64,000 nt of DNA from Micromonospora echinofusca (GTDB lineage: Bacteria; Actinomycetota; Actinomycetes; Mycobacteriales; Micromonosporaceae), in assembly GCF_900091445.1 (NCBI RefSeq), contig NZ_LT607733.1:5731001-5795000 (forward strand). The letters are read 5' to 3'. The notes beneath the pieces are model-generated. The model was given only the letters and a program-made list of their open reading frames with translations. It was not told where the DNA came from and made no database searches. This document shows positions 52,151-61,412 of the stretch, one piece after another; position 1 is the first letter of the stretch, and each line of letters opens with the position of its first letter. The position numbers were made by a program, and so were the translations under genes.

Positions 52151-52626
52151 GGCACGTCGCGGCCGTGGCGGGAGCGCACCCGCCAGGTCACCCACGCGCC
52201 GAGCAGCAACAGCACCACCGCCGACACGTTCCACACCACGTCGTACGGGAGCAGGTGCACCCCGTAGCGGATCTGGTGCAGCCGCAGCACCTTGTGGTCG
52301 ACGATGCCGTCGAAGAGCTGGAACGCCCCCGCGCCGAGCAGGAACCCGCCCCAGGCGGCCCGGGGCAGCAGGGCGCCCCGGCGGCGCAGGTCGGCGTACC
52401 AGAAGAAGCCGCCGACCAGGGCGACCAGCTCGGCCGAGTGCAGCAACCCGTCGGAGAGCAGCCCGACGGAGAGGGTGGACCGGTCGTAGAAGTGGTGCCA
52501 GCCGAGGATCTGGTGGAAGACGATCTCGTCGACGGCCGCCATCACGGCCACGCCGACGACCGCGGCGGCGAGGACCGACCGGCGAAGATCGGGCGCGGCG
52601 GGGCCGCCTACCGGCACTCCCGCCAT
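52147..52626 (-). CDS. DUF2243 membrane protein
   Basis: The 159-residue protein has four membrane segments and DUF2243 landmarks: VDEIVFHQILGWHHFYDRST, GLLSDGLLHSAELVALVGGFF, QLFDGIVDHKVLRLHQIRYG and PYDVVWNVSAV. It is commonly paired with ctaG in actinobacteria and has conserved His residues suggesting a metal role. ATG 52626 has GAGGTGATGAG upstream. Confidence 0.88.
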   Translation of the reverse strand: MAGVPVGGPAAPDLRRSVLAAAVVGVAVMAAVDEIVFHQILGWHHFYDRSTLSVGLLSDGLLHSAELVALVGGFFWYADLRRRGALLPRAAWGGFLLGAGAFQLFDGIVDHKVLRLHQIRYGVHLLPYDVVWNVSAVVLLLLGAWVTWRVRSRHGRDVP

Positions 52627-52835
52627 CTCATCACCTCGCATCGCTCGCGTCGGTGTCGAACTACCCGGGGGCGGCCGAAGCATGCGGAAGTCCCCGCGAC
52701 GGGACGGTCGTGCCGTACGGTTCCGGTGGCTCCGGTCACGACCGGCGGACGGTGGGCGGGCCCGCGGGTACCTTCGGCGGGCGGGCGACGATCGTCTCCC
52801 CGGGCGGGAACAGCAGACTCCGGGAGGACACGGCC

Positions 52836-54074
52836 GTGCCGGACGCCGAGGAACTGGTCAGCGACGCGCTCGCGGCGGTACGCGGCACCGACGTACGCCT
52901 CGCGGAGCGGCAGCTGGACCGGCTGATGATCGGCACGGGCGCCGCGGACGGCGCGGGCGCGGTGGACGCCGCCCTGCTGCGCCGCCTCGCCCTCGGCGTG
53001 GGGCGGCTGGCGCGGCACGGCTGGCAGCCGGTGGATCTCGGCCGGCTCGCCGCCCGCCGCCTCGGCCCCCGGGCGGCGGGGCTGGTCACCGACGCGCTGG
53101 CCGCGCACCGCCGCGACCTGGCCGGGCCGGTGCCGTCGTGGTGGGACGACCAGCTGCGCGACCTCGGCGCCGGGGTGTGGTGGGACGCCGACGAGGGCCA
53201 CCTGACCGCCTGGGCGAACCGCGTCGGGTCCGACCGGTTCACCGCGCTGCGGGCGGCGGTCGACGCCCTGGCCATGGTCGAGGGGCTCCCGCCGGTCGCC
53301 GTGCTGCGCCCGCCGCCCGGCGCGCCGTCGACGGGCGTCACGAACGGCGGGTCGCACGGCGGATCCCGGATGCTCGACCGGGTACGGGCGCTGCTGGCGA
53401 AGGCGGAGTCGACCACCTACCCGGCCGAGGCGGAGGCGCTGACCGGCAAGGCCCAGGAGCTGATCGCCCGGCACAGCATCGACCAGGCGCTGCTGGCCGG
53501 CGTCGCCGAGCCCGCCGACCGCCCCGGCGGGGTGCGCCTCGGCACCGAGCCCCCGTACGCGGGCGCGAAGGCGCTGCTGGCGCAGGAGGTGGCGGCGGCG
53601 AACCGCTGCGAGGCGGTCTGGTCCGACGACCTCGGGTTCACCACCGTGCTGGGTTGGCCCGCCGACCTGGAAGCGGTCGAGCTGCTCTACACCTCGCTGC
53701 TGGTGCAGGCCACCACCGCGATGCTGCGCGGCCGGGGCGAACGGCGGGCCAAGGGCACCGGCCGGCGCACCCGGGACTACGACGAGTCCTTCCTCAACGC
53801 GTTCGCGCTGCGGATCGGCGAGCGGCTGCGGGCCGCCACCGACGCGGCCGACCGGGAGGCGACGGCGCAGGCCGGGCCGGAGCGGCTGCTGCCGGTGCTC
53901 GCCACCCGCGCCGAGGCGGTACGCGAACACCTCGACACGCTCTTCCCCGGCGTCGTACGGGGGCGGCTCACCGTCCGCGACGCCGAGGGCTGGTCGTCGG
54001 GCACCTCCGCCGCCGACCGGGCCTCGCTCGGTTCCGGACCCGCCCCGAAACGGCAGGTACGCGGGCGGCGCTGA
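52836..54074 (+). CDS. DUF2786 domain protein
   Basis: The 412-residue cytosolic protein has a DUF2786 core at about 170-210 (MLDRVRALLAKAESTTYPAEAEALTGKAQELIARH) and a C-terminal extension (EVAAANRCEAVW; LYTSLLVQATTAML; DESFLNAFALRIGERLRAA) common in actinobacteria. GTG 52836 follows GGGAGG eight bases upstream. The function of the family is not known to me. Confidence 0.82.
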   Translation: MPDAEELVSDALAAVRGTDVRLAERQLDRLMIGTGAADGAGAVDAALLRRLALGVGRLARHGWQPVDLGRLAARRLGPRAAGLVTDALAAHRRDLAGPVPSWWDDQLRDLGAGVWWDADEGHLTAWANRVGSDRFTALRAAVDALAMVEGLPPVAVLRPPPGAPSTGVTNGGSHGGSRMLDRVRALLAKAESTTYPAEAEALTGKAQELIARHSIDQALLAGVAEPADRPGGVRLGTEPPYAGAKALLAQEVAAANRCEAVWSDDLGFTTVLGWPADLEAVELLYTSLLVQATTAMLRGRGERRAKGTGRRTRDYDESFLNAFALRIGERLRAATDAADREATAQAGPERLLPVLATRAEAVREHLDTLFPGVVRGRLTVRDAEGWSSGTSAADRASLGSGPAPKRQVRGRR

Positions 54075-54280
54075 GATTCCTCACCGCCGGATGTCGAAAC
54101 CGGCGGTTCAGCTCCGACCCCTGTTTGGAGGCCCGCCGCCGTGGGCGGGCCCCGGCGTGAGGGCCGGCGGGTCCCGGCGTCAGCGGGTAGTCACATCGAC
54201 GGACGCCGGCCGGCGTGCGGCACGGGGTGCAGGCCGGTCGGCGTCCCCCGTCGGGGTCGGCGACGCCGGTGCCCACCGGC

Positions 54281-54400
54281 TCAGGCGCGGCACTCGCGGC
54301 TCAGGCGCGGCACTCGCGGCTCAGGCGCGGCACTCGCGGCTCAGGCGCGGCACTCGCGGCTCAGGCGCGGCACTCGCGGCTCAGGCGCGGCACTCGCGGG
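54281..54400. repeat. 20-base tandem repeat, six copies, spilling out of a gene end
   Basis: The unit tcaggcgcggcactcgcggc is repeated six times with only the last base of the final copy differing. On the minus strand the first unit encodes the end of the lipoprotein gene (codons for E-C-R-A and the TGA stop); later units repeat that piece, giving five additional stops downstream. Bases 54075-54280 show nothing else. Confidence 0.9.
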
Positions 54401-54881
54401 TCAGCTTCGGCGGGATGCCGGTGAAGGTGGCGTCCATCCAGGCGGCCGGCCGGGGCGCCCGGGAACCGGCGTCGATGCGCTCGGCGGTGTCCTCGATCAG
54501 GGCGCGGATCTGCGGGTCGGCGGCCCGGCGGGCCTGCGCGCGTACGTCGTCGGCCAGCTTCGCCAGGTTGCGCCGGAGCTGGTCGGCGACCTGCTCCCCG
54601 GTCAGGTCACGGCTGACGGAGGCCGCCGAGTCGGTGGCGATCCTGCGGCTGCCGGCGACGATGGCCCGGTCGACCTCGCGGCAGACCTCGGCGGTGTTGG
54701 CGGCGGTCGTGGCGACCGGGGACGGGCTGGGAGCGGTGGCGCTCGCCGTGGCCGTCGGGCTCGGCGGGGTGGCGCCGCCCCGGGCGGCCTCCTCCCGGGC
54801 GCTGTCCTGGCATCCCACGGCCAGCACCCCGAGCGCCACCGTGGCGGCGGCCCGGCGCGCGTAGACGACGGATCGGGACAC
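54381..54881 (-). CDS. Hypothetical lipoprotein
   Basis: The 166-residue protein has lipobox LGVLAVGC at about 17-24, then a Thr/Ala/Pro linker (TPPSPTATASATAPSPSP). A helical domain follows (VCREVDRAIVAGSRRIATDS; EQVADQLRRNLAKLADDVRAQA) with a closing ECRA. GTG 54881 has GGGAGG five bases upstream. No family recognised. Confidence 0.75.
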   Translation of the reverse strand: MSRSVVYARRAAATVALGVLAVGCQDSAREEAARGGATPPSPTATASATAPSPSPVATTAANTAEVCREVDRAIVAGSRRIATDSAASVSRDLTGEQVADQLRRNLAKLADDVRAQARRAADPQIRALIEDTAERIDAGSRAPRPAAWMDATFTGIPPKLTRECRA

Positions 54882-55066
54882 GGGACCTCCCGTTCGGGCT
54901 CTCGGGCCGTCCCGCGGGTGACGGCACGGGTTCGGCCGACGGCGGGCGGCGGGGCGTCAATGTGGCAACGAGGGGCACGGCCTGCGGGACACGTCCGCCG
55001 GACGCGCCAGTACGCCCTCCGCCGGGTCGGCCCGAAGACCGATCCGGCGGAGGGCGCGTACGCGTG

Positions 55067-55240
55067 TCAGCTCTTGAAGGCGTCCTTGATCTTCTCGCCG
55101 GCCTGCTTGAGCTTGGCGCTGGCCTGCTCGTTGCGCCCCTCGGCCTCGAGCCGCTCGTTGTCGGTGGCCCGGCCGGCGCCTTCCTTCAGCTTGCCGGCCG
55201 CATCCTCGGTCGTGTTGTTGATCTTGTCGTCGAAACCCAT
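55067..55240 (-). CDS. CsbD-family stress protein
   Basis: The 57-residue hydrophilic protein MGFDDKINNTTEDAAGKLKE is a typical short CsbD-like polypeptide with repeated E/K-A-A-G patterns (NERLEAEGRNEQASAKLKQAGE). GGGAGG lies five bases before ATG 55240. Family members accumulate under general stress; the biochemical role is unknown. Confidence 0.9.
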   Translation of the reverse strand: MGFDDKINNTTEDAAGKLKEGAGRATDNERLEAEGRNEQASAKLKQAGEKIKDAFKS

Positions 55241-55364
55241 GTCAACCTCCCGATTGGCAGTGCCGGTACGCCCCTGATGTACCCCGTCCCGCCGCCGTCC
55301 AACCGTCCCGGTCACCCACCGGCGTCCCGCGGCCCGCGCCGGCACGCCGGCGGACCCCCGGCAC

Positions 55365-55408
55365 GCACCGTGCCGCCGGGCCCGAGGGGCGGGCCGGCGG
55401 CACGGTGC
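55365..55408 (-). terminator. Strong hairpin downstream of copA
   Basis: A 15-base-pair perfect stem (gcaccgtgccgccgg / ccggcggcacggtgc) with a 14-base loop, seven bases after the copA stop on the minus strand. Actinomycete style, without a T-tract. Confidence 0.65.
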
Positions 55409-55414
55409 GGAGGC

Positions 55415-57664
55415 TCAGGCGACCGGGCGGAAGCCCCGCAGCCGGAGGCTGTTGGCGACCACGAAGACCGAGGAGAAGGCCATCGCAGCGCCGGCGATCA
55501 TCGGGTTCAGCAGGCCGGCGGCGGCCAGCGGCAGGGCCGCCACGTTGTAGGCGAAGGCCCAGAACAGGTTGCCCTTGATGATGCCGAGGGTGCGCCGGGC
55601 GAGCCGGATGGCGTCCACGGCGGCCGTCAGGTCGCCCCGGACCAGGGTCAGGTCGGACGCCTCGATCGCCACGTCCGTGCCGGAACCCATGGCCAGGCCG
55701 AGGTCGGCCTGGGCCAGCGCGGCGGCGTCGTTGACCCCGTCACCGACCATCGCCACCGTCCGCCCCTCGTCCTGGAGTCGCCGTACGACGTCGACCTTTT
55801 CGGCGGGCAGCACCTCGGCGACCACCTCGTCGATGCCCAGCTCGGCGGCCACCGCCCGGGCGACCGTCGTGTTGTCGCCGGTCAGCAGCACCGGCGTCAG
55901 GCCGAGCGCGCGCAGCTGTGCGATCGCCGCCCGGCTCGTCGGGCGGACCACGTCGGCCACCGCGAGGACGCCCCGGGCCCGACCGTCCCAGCCGGCCAGC
56001 ACCGCCGTACGCCCCTCGGCCTCCGCCGTGGCCGCCGCCCGCGCGACCTCCTCCGGTACGTCGAGACCGTGCTCGCGCAGCAGCCGGGGCCGGCCGATCA
56101 GCACCTCCCGGTCCTCGACGGTCCCGCTCACCCCGAGCCCCTCGGCGTTGACGAAGCCGGCCACCGGCGGCAGCGTGCCCGCCTCGGCCGCGCCGGCGGC
56201 GATGGCCCGGGCGATGGGGTGCTCGGAGGCGGACTCCAGCGCCCCGGCGAGCCGCAGCAGCTCCGCGCGGTCCTCGCCGGTCGCCGGCACCACGTCCACC
56301 AGGGTCATCCGACCGGTGGTGACGGTGCCGGTCTTGTCCAGCACGACCGTGTCCACCTGCTTCGTGGACTCCAGCACCTCCGGGCCCTTGATCAGGACGC
56401 CGAGCTGCGCACCCCGGCCGGTGCCGACCAGCAGCGCGGTCGGCGTGGCCAGCCCGAGGGCGCACGGGCAGGCGATGATCAGCACCGCCACGGCGGCGGT
56501 GAACGCGGCGGTGGTGCCCGACCCGCTGCCGAGCCACCAGCCGAGGGTGCCCACCGCGAGGGCGATCACGATCGGCACGAAGACGCCGGAGATCCGGTCG
56601 GCCAGCCGCTGCACCGCCGCCTTGCCGGTCTGCGCCTGCTCGACGAGCCGGGCCATCTGGGCCAGTTGGGTGTCGCCGCCGATCCGGGTGGCGGTGACCA
56701 CCAGCCGGCCGCCCGCGTTGACGGTGGCGCCGACCACGGAGTCGCCCGGACCGACCTCGACCGGGACCGACTCGCCGGTGAGCATGCTGGCGTCGACCGC
56801 CGAGGTGCCCTCGTCGACCACGCCGTCCGTGGCGATCTTCTCGCCGGGCCGGACCACGAACCGGTCCCCCACCACGAGCTGGTCCACCGGGATCCGGGTC
56901 TCCGTGCCGCCGCGCAGCACCGCGACGTCCTTGGCGCCCAGTTCGAGCAGGGCGCGCAGGGCCGCGCCGGCGGTCCGCTTCGCCCGCGCCTCGAAGTAGC
57001 GGCCGGCGAGGATGAACACGGTCACCCCGGCCGCCGCCTCCAGGTAGATGTTGCCGGCGCCGTCGGAGCGGTTGATGGCGAGACTGAACGGGTGGGTCAT
57101 CCCCGGCGTCCCGGCGGTGCCGAGGAAGAGCGCCCAGACCGACCAGCCGAACGCGGCCAGGGTGCCGAGCGAGACCAGGGTGTCCATGGTCGCCGCGCCG
57201 TGCCGCAGGTTGATCCAGGCCGCCCGGTGGAAGGGCAGCCCGCCGTAGACCACGACCGGGGCGGCCAGGGTCAGCGACAGCCACTGCCAGAAGTCGAACT
57301 GCCAGGCGGGCACCATCGCCAGCGCGATCACCGGCACGGTGAGCACGGCCGAGACCCACAGCCGGGTACGCAGGCCGCGCAGCTCGTCCACCGGCTCGGC
57401 GGCCGGTTCGCCACCGGCGGGCGCGGGCGGGGGCGGCAGGGCCGCCGTGTAGCCGGTCTTCTCCACCGTGGCGATCAGGTCGTCCGGGGTGACCTCGTCG
57501 GCGTAGCGGACGGTGGCCTTCTCCGTGGCGTAGTTGACGGTGGCGGTCACCCCGTCCATACGGTTGAGCTTCTTCTCGATCCGGGAGGCGCAGGAGGCGC
57601 AGGTCATGCCGCCGATCGCCAGCTCGATCTGGTTCGGCGCGGTCAGCAAGGGCTTGGTGGTCAT
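55415..57664 (-). CDS. copA: CPC-type P1B copper-exporting ATPase (CopA)
   Basis: The 749-residue pump has an N-terminal heavy-metal-associated domain with C22-x-x-C25 ([17 protein letters not shown]). Eight membrane segments follow, with [18 protein letters not shown] (CPC Cu(I) site), actuator [19 protein letters not shown] phosphorylation site, and [20 protein letters not shown]. It exports Cu(I). Last gene of a minus-strand operon behind the His-rich protein and copZ; CsoR boxes lie upstream. Confidence 0.95.
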   Translation of the reverse strand: MTTKPLLTAPNQIELAIGGMTCASCASRIEKKLNRMDGVTATVNYATEKATVRYADEVTPDDLIATVEKTGYTAALPPPPAPAGGEPAAEPVDELRGLRTRLWVSAVLTVPVIALAMVPAWQFDFWQWLSLTLAAPVVVYGGLPFHRAAWINLRHGAATMDTLVSLGTLAAFGWSVWALFLGTAGTPGMTHPFSLAINRSDGAGNIYLEAAAGVTVFILAGRYFEARAKRTAGAALRALLELGAKDVAVLRGGTETRIPVDQLVVGDRFVVRPGEKIATDGVVDEGTSAVDASMLTGESVPVEVGPGDSVVGATVNAGGRLVVTATRIGGDTQLAQMARLVEQAQTGKAAVQRLADRISGVFVPIVIALAVGTLGWWLGSGSGTTAAFTAAVAVLIIACPCALGLATPTALLVGTGRGAQLGVLIKGPEVLESTKQVDTVVLDKTGTVTTGRMTLVDVVPATGEDRAELLRLAGALESASEHPIARAIAAGAAEAGTLPPVAGFVNAEGLGVSGTVEDREVLIGRPRLLREHGLDVPEEVARAAATAEAEGRTAVLAGWDGRARGVLAVADVVRPTSRAAIAQLRALGLTPVLLTGDNTTVARAVAAELGIDEVVAEVLPAEKVDVVRRLQDEGRTVAMVGDGVNDAAALAQADLGLAMGSGTDVAIEASDLTLVRGDLTAAVDAIRLARRTLGIIKGNLFWAFAYNVAALPLAAAGLLNPMIAGAAMAFSSVFVVANSLRLRGFRPVA

Positions 57665-57674
57665 CACGGTCCCG

Positions 57675-58673
57675 TCAGTCGTGCCCGTGGCCGGGGACGC
57701 CGTGGCCGGCGTCGGCGGTCGGGGAGCTCGTGGCGGCGGGGGTGCCCGCCGTCGGGGTGCCCGTCGCGGCCGGGACACCCGGCGTGGTCGGACTGCCGGC
57801 GACGACGGTGAACTCGGCGGTACGCACCACGCCGCCGTGCTTGAAGTCCAGGTAGAGGCGGTAGGCCCCGGCCGACGGCATCTCCGCCGAGAAGCTCACC
57901 TCGGGGCCGGGCCGCGTCCGCCCGTCGCCCGGCTCGCCGTGCGGGTGCACGTGCAGGTACGCCAGGTCGCCCTGGCGCAGCGCCACCAGGTGGCCGTACG
58001 CGCCCAGGTAGGGCTCCAGGTCGGTGACCGGCGCGCCGCCTCGGCTCACGCTCAGGGTCAGCTCGGCGGTGCGCCCGGGCTGCGGGGCGCCGGCGAGGGT
58101 GACGGTGTAGCCGTCGACCGTGGTGCTGGTCGCCGGGGCAGGCAGGGGCCGCCCGGTCAGCGCGCCGGGAACGGTCACGTCGACGCCCAGGGTCAGCGCC
58201 TCGCCCCCGGTCGGGGTGAAGTCGGCGAACGCCCGCCAGACGCCCGGCCCGGCGAGCGGCGAGTCGACCCGCCAGGTGCCGTCCGGCGCCATCTCGGGGT
58301 GCACGTGCCGAAAGCCGGAGAGGTCGCGGCGGGCCACGATCAGGTGCATGCGCTTGTCGTGCGCCACGTCGTACGCGGTCACCGCCCGGCCGTCCGGACC
58401 GGTGACCTGGAAGGCGAACTGCCCGGCCGGGGCGTCCACCGGACGCAGGGTGTACCCGCGGTCGGAGACCAGCAGCCCGCCGGGCAGGTGGGCCGCCGCG
58501 CCGTTGTCGCCCGCGTGTCCGGCTCCGCCGTCGTCGCCGTGCCCCCCGCCGGCGTCGTGCGGGGCCTCGGCGGGCGGCGACACGGGGTCGGCCACCCGAC
58601 CGACCCCGTACGTCGCGCCGAACACCACCGCGAGGCCGAGGGCGAAACCGCTCAGCTTCGTCGCCGTGTTCAT
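57675..58673 (-). CDS. His-rich exported protein of the cop operon
   Basis: The 332-residue protein has an N-terminal membrane/signal segment ([19 protein letters not shown]), a His/Gly cluster ([20 protein letters not shown]), two beta-sandwich-like halves with conserved His ([35 protein letters not shown]) and a His-rich end [10 protein letters not shown]. The H-V-H-P motif recurs. It is between copZ and copA, so extracellular copper binding is likely. I know the family only as an uncharacterised partner of actinobacterial copA. Confidence 0.78.
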   Translation of the reverse strand: MNTATKLSGFALGLAVVFGATYGVGRVADPVSPPAEAPHDAGGGHGDDGGAGHAGDNGAAAHLPGGLLVSDRGYTLRPVDAPAGQFAFQVTGPDGRAVTAYDVAHDKRMHLIVARRDLSGFRHVHPEMAPDGTWRVDSPLAGPGVWRAFADFTPTGGEALTLGVDVTVPGALTGRPLPAPATSTTVDGYTVTLAGAPQPGRTAELTLSVSRGGAPVTDLEPYLGAYGHLVALRQGDLAYLHVHPHGEPGDGRTRPGPEVSFSAEMPSAGAYRLYLDFKHGGVVRTAEFTVVAGSPTTPGVPAATGTPTAGTPAATSSPTADAGHGVPGHGHD

Positions 58674-58702
58674 GGTGTGCCTCGTCTTCCCCGTGCCCGC
58701 TC

Positions 58703-58912
58703 TCAGGCGCCGACGAGGTCGTAACCGGCCTCGTCGACGGCGGAGCGCACGGTGTCGGTGTCCAACGGGCCCTCGCTGGTGACGGTGACCCGACCGGCGG
58801 CGACGTCGACCTGGACGTCGCTGACGCCCTGGATCGCGCCGACCTCGTTGCTGACCGCGGTGGCGCAGTGCCCGCAGGTCATGCCCTGCACCTGGTACGT
58901 GGTGGTGATCAT
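58703..58912 (-). CDS. copZ: Copper chaperone CopZ
   Basis: The 69-residue HMA-domain protein has the Cu(I)-binding motif M-T-C-G-H-C at residues 11-16. It carries copper to CopA. GAGGAGAG lies before ATG 58912. It is the first gene after the CsoR boxes at 58944-58958. Confidence 0.95.
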   Translation of the reverse strand: MITTTYQVQGMTCGHCATAVSNEVGAIQGVSDVQVDVAAGRVTVTSEGPLDTDTVRSAVDEAGYDLVGA

Positions 58913-58943
58913 GGAACTCTCTCCTCTCGACGCCCCCAGCCTA

Positions 58944-58958
58944 TACCCCCCAGGGGTA
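58944..58958. promoter_or_regulatory. CsoR operator 1 (copZ side)
   Basis: TACCCC-CCA-GGGGTA is a perfect copper-sensing-repressor box 32 bases before copZ. With two further boxes it controls the copZ operon and csoR itself. Confidence 0.8.
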
Positions 58959-58994
58959 ATACGGAGGCATTCGACTGCCCGTGCGGCGTACCGG

Positions 58995-59009
58995 TACCCG
59001 GTGGGGGTA
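58995..59009. promoter_or_regulatory. CsoR operator 2 (middle of the divergent region)
   Basis: TACCCG-GTG-GGGGTA is one mismatch from the consensus. It lies between the copZ and csoR promoters, so it may anchor cooperative binding. Confidence 0.6.
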
Positions 59010-59033
59010 TCTCGGACACGGAGGACCGTACCA

Positions 59034-59048
59034 TACCCCCGAGGGGTA
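59034..59048. promoter_or_regulatory. CsoR operator 3 (csoR side)
   Basis: TACCCC-CGA-GGGGTA is a perfect box ending 16 bases before the csoR start codon, overlapping its ribosome-binding or promoter region. It fits autoregulation. Confidence 0.8.
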
Positions 59049-59064
59049 CGTTATCCTCGACCTC

Positions 59065-59367
59065 ATGACCACACCGACGCCCACCCCGACCAGGGGCTAC
59101 ACCGCCACCAAGGACCAGCTGCTCGCGCGGCTGCGCCGCGTCGAGGGGCAGGTCCGTGGCATCGAGAAGATGGTCGACGACGACCGCTACTGCATCGACG
59201 TGCTCACCCAGATCTCCGCGATCCAGGCCGCCCTGGACAAGGTCGCGCTCGGTCTGCTCGACGGCCACGCGCGGCACTGCATGCACGAGGGCGCGGCCGA
59301 GGGCCGGGCCGACGAGATGGCCACCGAGATGATGGCCGCCGTCGGCCGCCTGATGAAGCGCGGCTGA
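59065..59367 (+). CDS. csoR: Copper-sensing transcriptional repressor CsoR
   Basis: The 100-residue protein has the CsoR/DUF156 fold: LLARLRRVEGQVRGIEKMVDDDRYC with Cys, QISAIQAALDKVAL, and HARHCM with the second Cys and His, giving the C-H-C Cu(I) site. ATG 59065 follows box 3. Divergent from copZ; Cu(I) binding releases it from TACCCC boxes. Confidence 0.95.
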   Translation: MTTPTPTPTRGYTATKDQLLARLRRVEGQVRGIEKMVDDDRYCIDVLTQISAIQAALDKVALGLLDGHARHCMHEGAAEGRADEMATEMMAAVGRLMKRG

Positions 59368-59474
59368 CCGCCGGCAGGTCCTTCATCCGTCGGCACACCG
59401 GGTCCACCCGACGGGCTCCTCCCGGCGAGGTCCGGCTGCGGCGCCCCGGCGCCCCCGGCCGGGGACGGTCGCGG

Positions 59475-59509
59475 CGTCCCGGCGCCCCCGGGTCGGGGAC
59501 GCCGGGACG
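59475..59509. terminator. Hairpin between convergent csoR and DUF305 genes
   Basis: cgtcccggcg and cgccgggacg flank a 15-base loop (cccccgggtcgggga). It lies about 107 bases past csoR and just after the stop of the minus-strand gene, fitting a bidirectional terminator. Confidence 0.5.
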
Positions 59510-59515
59510 TGCGGG

Positions 59516-60142
59516 TCAGAACCGGCCGAGGATCTTGCGCATCGTGTCGATCTCCGCCTGCTGGGTGCTGGCGATCTGCTGGGCCAGGGCCTTGGCCTCC
59601 GCGTTCACGCCCCGGGCCAGCTCGTCGCGGGCCATGGTGATGGCGCCCTCGTGGTGGGCGATCATCATGGTCAGGAACTGCCGGTCGAACTCCCGGCCGG
59701 TGGCGGCCGCCAGCTTCGTCATGTCGGCGTCGGACATCATGCCGGGCATGCCGTGGTCCATGTGGGGCATCCCGCCCGGCGACGGCACCGGCCGACCCCA
59801 GGCCGCCAACCAACCGCTCATCGTGGCGATCTCGGGCGCCTGGGCGGCCTTGATCTCCGCGGCGAGCCGCTTGACCTCCGGGTCCGCCGCCCGCGTCGGC
59901 GCCAGGTCGGCCATCTCCACCGCCTGCCGGTGGTGCGGAATCATCATCTGGGCGAACATCGCGTCGGCGTCGCCGAACGCGGCCGCACCGGTGGCGGTGG
60001 CCGCCGGCCCGCCGGTGCCGGGGGTGCCGTGCCCCGCGCCCGGCGACGAGTGGTCGTCGCCGCCGCAGGCGGCGAGGGCGAGGGCGGTGGTGACCGCGAC
60101 GCCGGCCAGGACGGCACGGCGCGCGAGGGTACGAGTGGTCAT
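59516..60142 (-). CDS. DUF305 exported lipoprotein
   Basis: The 208-residue protein has lipobox ALALAAC at about 20-26 and two DUF305 repeats with paired His: MMIPHHRQAVEMADL and MMIAHHEGAITMARDEL. Met-rich stretches (GGMPHMDHGMPGMMSD) suggest copper ligands. AAAGGG precedes ATG 60142. Family members often sit in copper operons. Confidence 0.92.
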   Translation of the reverse strand: MTTRTLARRAVLAGVAVTTALALAACGGDDHSSPGAGHGTPGTGGPAATATGAAAFGDADAMFAQMMIPHHRQAVEMADLAPTRAADPEVKRLAAEIKAAQAPEIATMSGWLAAWGRPVPSPGGMPHMDHGMPGMMSDADMTKLAAATGREFDRQFLTMMIAHHEGAITMARDELARGVNAEAKALAQQIASTQQAEIDTMRKILGRF

Positions 60143-60224
60143 GGTGGACCCTTTCGGAGTCGGAACGTACGCGGCACGACGAGGACGCGGAACGGCGTGC
60201 AGCCGCACCCGCGTCGAACGCGTC

Positions 60225-61031
60225 CTACCTGCGCAGCACCGAGACCGTGGCGAGCCGCAGACCGACCGGCCGGGGCGGCGGGGCCCGGGGCGGCGGGAAG
60301 GCGCCGGCCGAACCGCCCCGGGTCGGGCCGACGGCGCGTACGCGGACCGACAACAGCGCCGCCAGCAGCAGCGCGGCCGCGAACGCGCCCAACACGGCCA
60401 GGCACACGCCCCACCCGGACGGCCCTCCCCCCGTGCCCCCGCCGGCAGGCAGCAGTTCCTCGGAGGCGCAGCCCCCGGGACAGCCCACCACGGCCTGGAG
60501 GGCCGCCCCCACGGCGTGCGGAGCGGCGACGTCCTGCGAAGGCGGCAAGAGCGCGGCGTGCGGGACGGGCGCGAGCGCGGCGTGCGGGACGGGCGCGAGC
60601 GCGGCGTGCGGGACGGGCGCGAGCGCGGCGTGCGGGACGGGCGCGAGCGCGGCGTGCGGGACGGGCGCGAGCGCGGCGTGCGGGACGGGCGCGAGCGCGG
60701 CGTGCGGGACGGGCGCGAGCGCGGCGTGCGGGACGGGCGCGAGCGCGGCGTGCGGGACGGGCGCGAGCGCGGCGTGCGGGGCGGAGGCGACGCGCGCGCG
60801 GGCGGCGTGCGGCACGGGCGCGACAGGCACGACCGCGGCGTGCGGGACGGGCACGACGGTGGCGTTCCGGGCGGGCGCGACGGCAATGTGCGGCGACGGG
60901 TCCGCGGGATGACCGGTCTGGTGCGACTCGTGGCCGATCGTGTGCATCGCGGCCAGCCCGAGCAGCGTGCCGACGAGCAGCAGGAGCCGCGCGCCCCGCG
61001 CCGCCGTCACCGTCTTCCGCACATCCGTCAC
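60225..61031 (-). CDS. DUF6153-like membrane protein with PHAALAPV tandem repeats
   Basis: The 268-residue protein starts with a membrane segment (LLLLVGTLLGLAAMHTIGHES). A His/Pro region expands into about nine to ten octapeptide repeats PHAALAPV. A late membrane segment follows (LAVLGAFAAALLLAALLSVRV) and a basic Pro-rich tail. The N- and C-terminal segments recall actinobacterial DUF6153 proteins. His spacing suggests surface metal binding. Start GTG 61031 is uncertain; GTG 61022 is also possible. Expression strength is not inferable. Confidence 0.65.
   Translation of the reverse strand: MTDVRKTVTAARGARLLLLVGTLLGLAAMHTIGHESHQTGHPADPSPHIAVAPARNATVVPVPHAAVVPVAPVPHAARARVASAPHAALAPVPHAALAPVPHAALAPVPHAALAPVPHAALAPVPHAALAPVPHAALAPVPHAALAPVPHAALAPVPHAALLPPSQDVAAPHAVGAALQAVVGCPGGCASEELLPAGGGTGGGPSGWGVCLAVLGAFAAALLLAALLSVRVRAVGPTRGGSAGAFPPPRAPPPRPVGLRLATVSVLRR
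60553..60781. repeat. 24-base tandem repeat inside the His-repeat gene
   Basis: About nine and a half near-perfect units of gcgtgcgggacgggcgcgagcgcg encode PHAALAPV. Units are almost identical at third positions as well, indicating recent expansion. The flanking copies (gcggaggcgacgcgcgc; gcacgaccgcggcg) are diverged relatives. Confidence 0.88.
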
Positions 61032-61412
61032 GCTAGCGCGTCGGCCCGTTCCGCACGGGTACCACCCGCGGCGACCCCCGCACGTGAGCGCGGCCGGGCG
61101 TGCGTAGGTCACGCACGTGGGCGGGCCGGACCTGCGCGGCGAAGGTCCGCGTCGCGACACCACCCGCACGACCTGCGCCCCGATGCCGGGGTGGCTACCA
61201 TTCGGCCGGTGGCCCTCCGGACTCCGCACCGCCCGCCCCGCGCCCCCCGCCGGGCGACGGCGCCGGTCACCCGTCGCCGGGCGGGAGCCGACGACCACGG
61301 CACGTGACCACACCGCCAGGTGGGGGACGGTTCCCGCCCCGCCTCCGTGGCGACGTTGAACCGACCGGCCCGCCGGCCCGTACCCCGCCCTGGATCCGTT
61401 GGGAGAAACTCG
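61032..61412. other. Divergent intergenic region, about 380 bases, no gene
   Basis: Lies between the minus-strand His-repeat gene and the plus-strand YibE/F gene. No coding-like frame or known RNA is seen. Two cgcacgtg words occur near 61080 and 61112 but no clear operator. Confidence 0.35.

Noticed and set aside
54281..54400. Tandem 20-base repeats as a CRISPR array
   Set aside because: Units abut directly with no unique spacers and the unit encodes a gene's 3' end. The same applies to the 18-base (copB) and 24-base (His-repeat) arrays.
54962..57811. 949-residue plus-strand frame opposite copA
   Set aside because: Shadow frame rich in Gly/Gln/Arg/Val; copA on the minus strand is complete.
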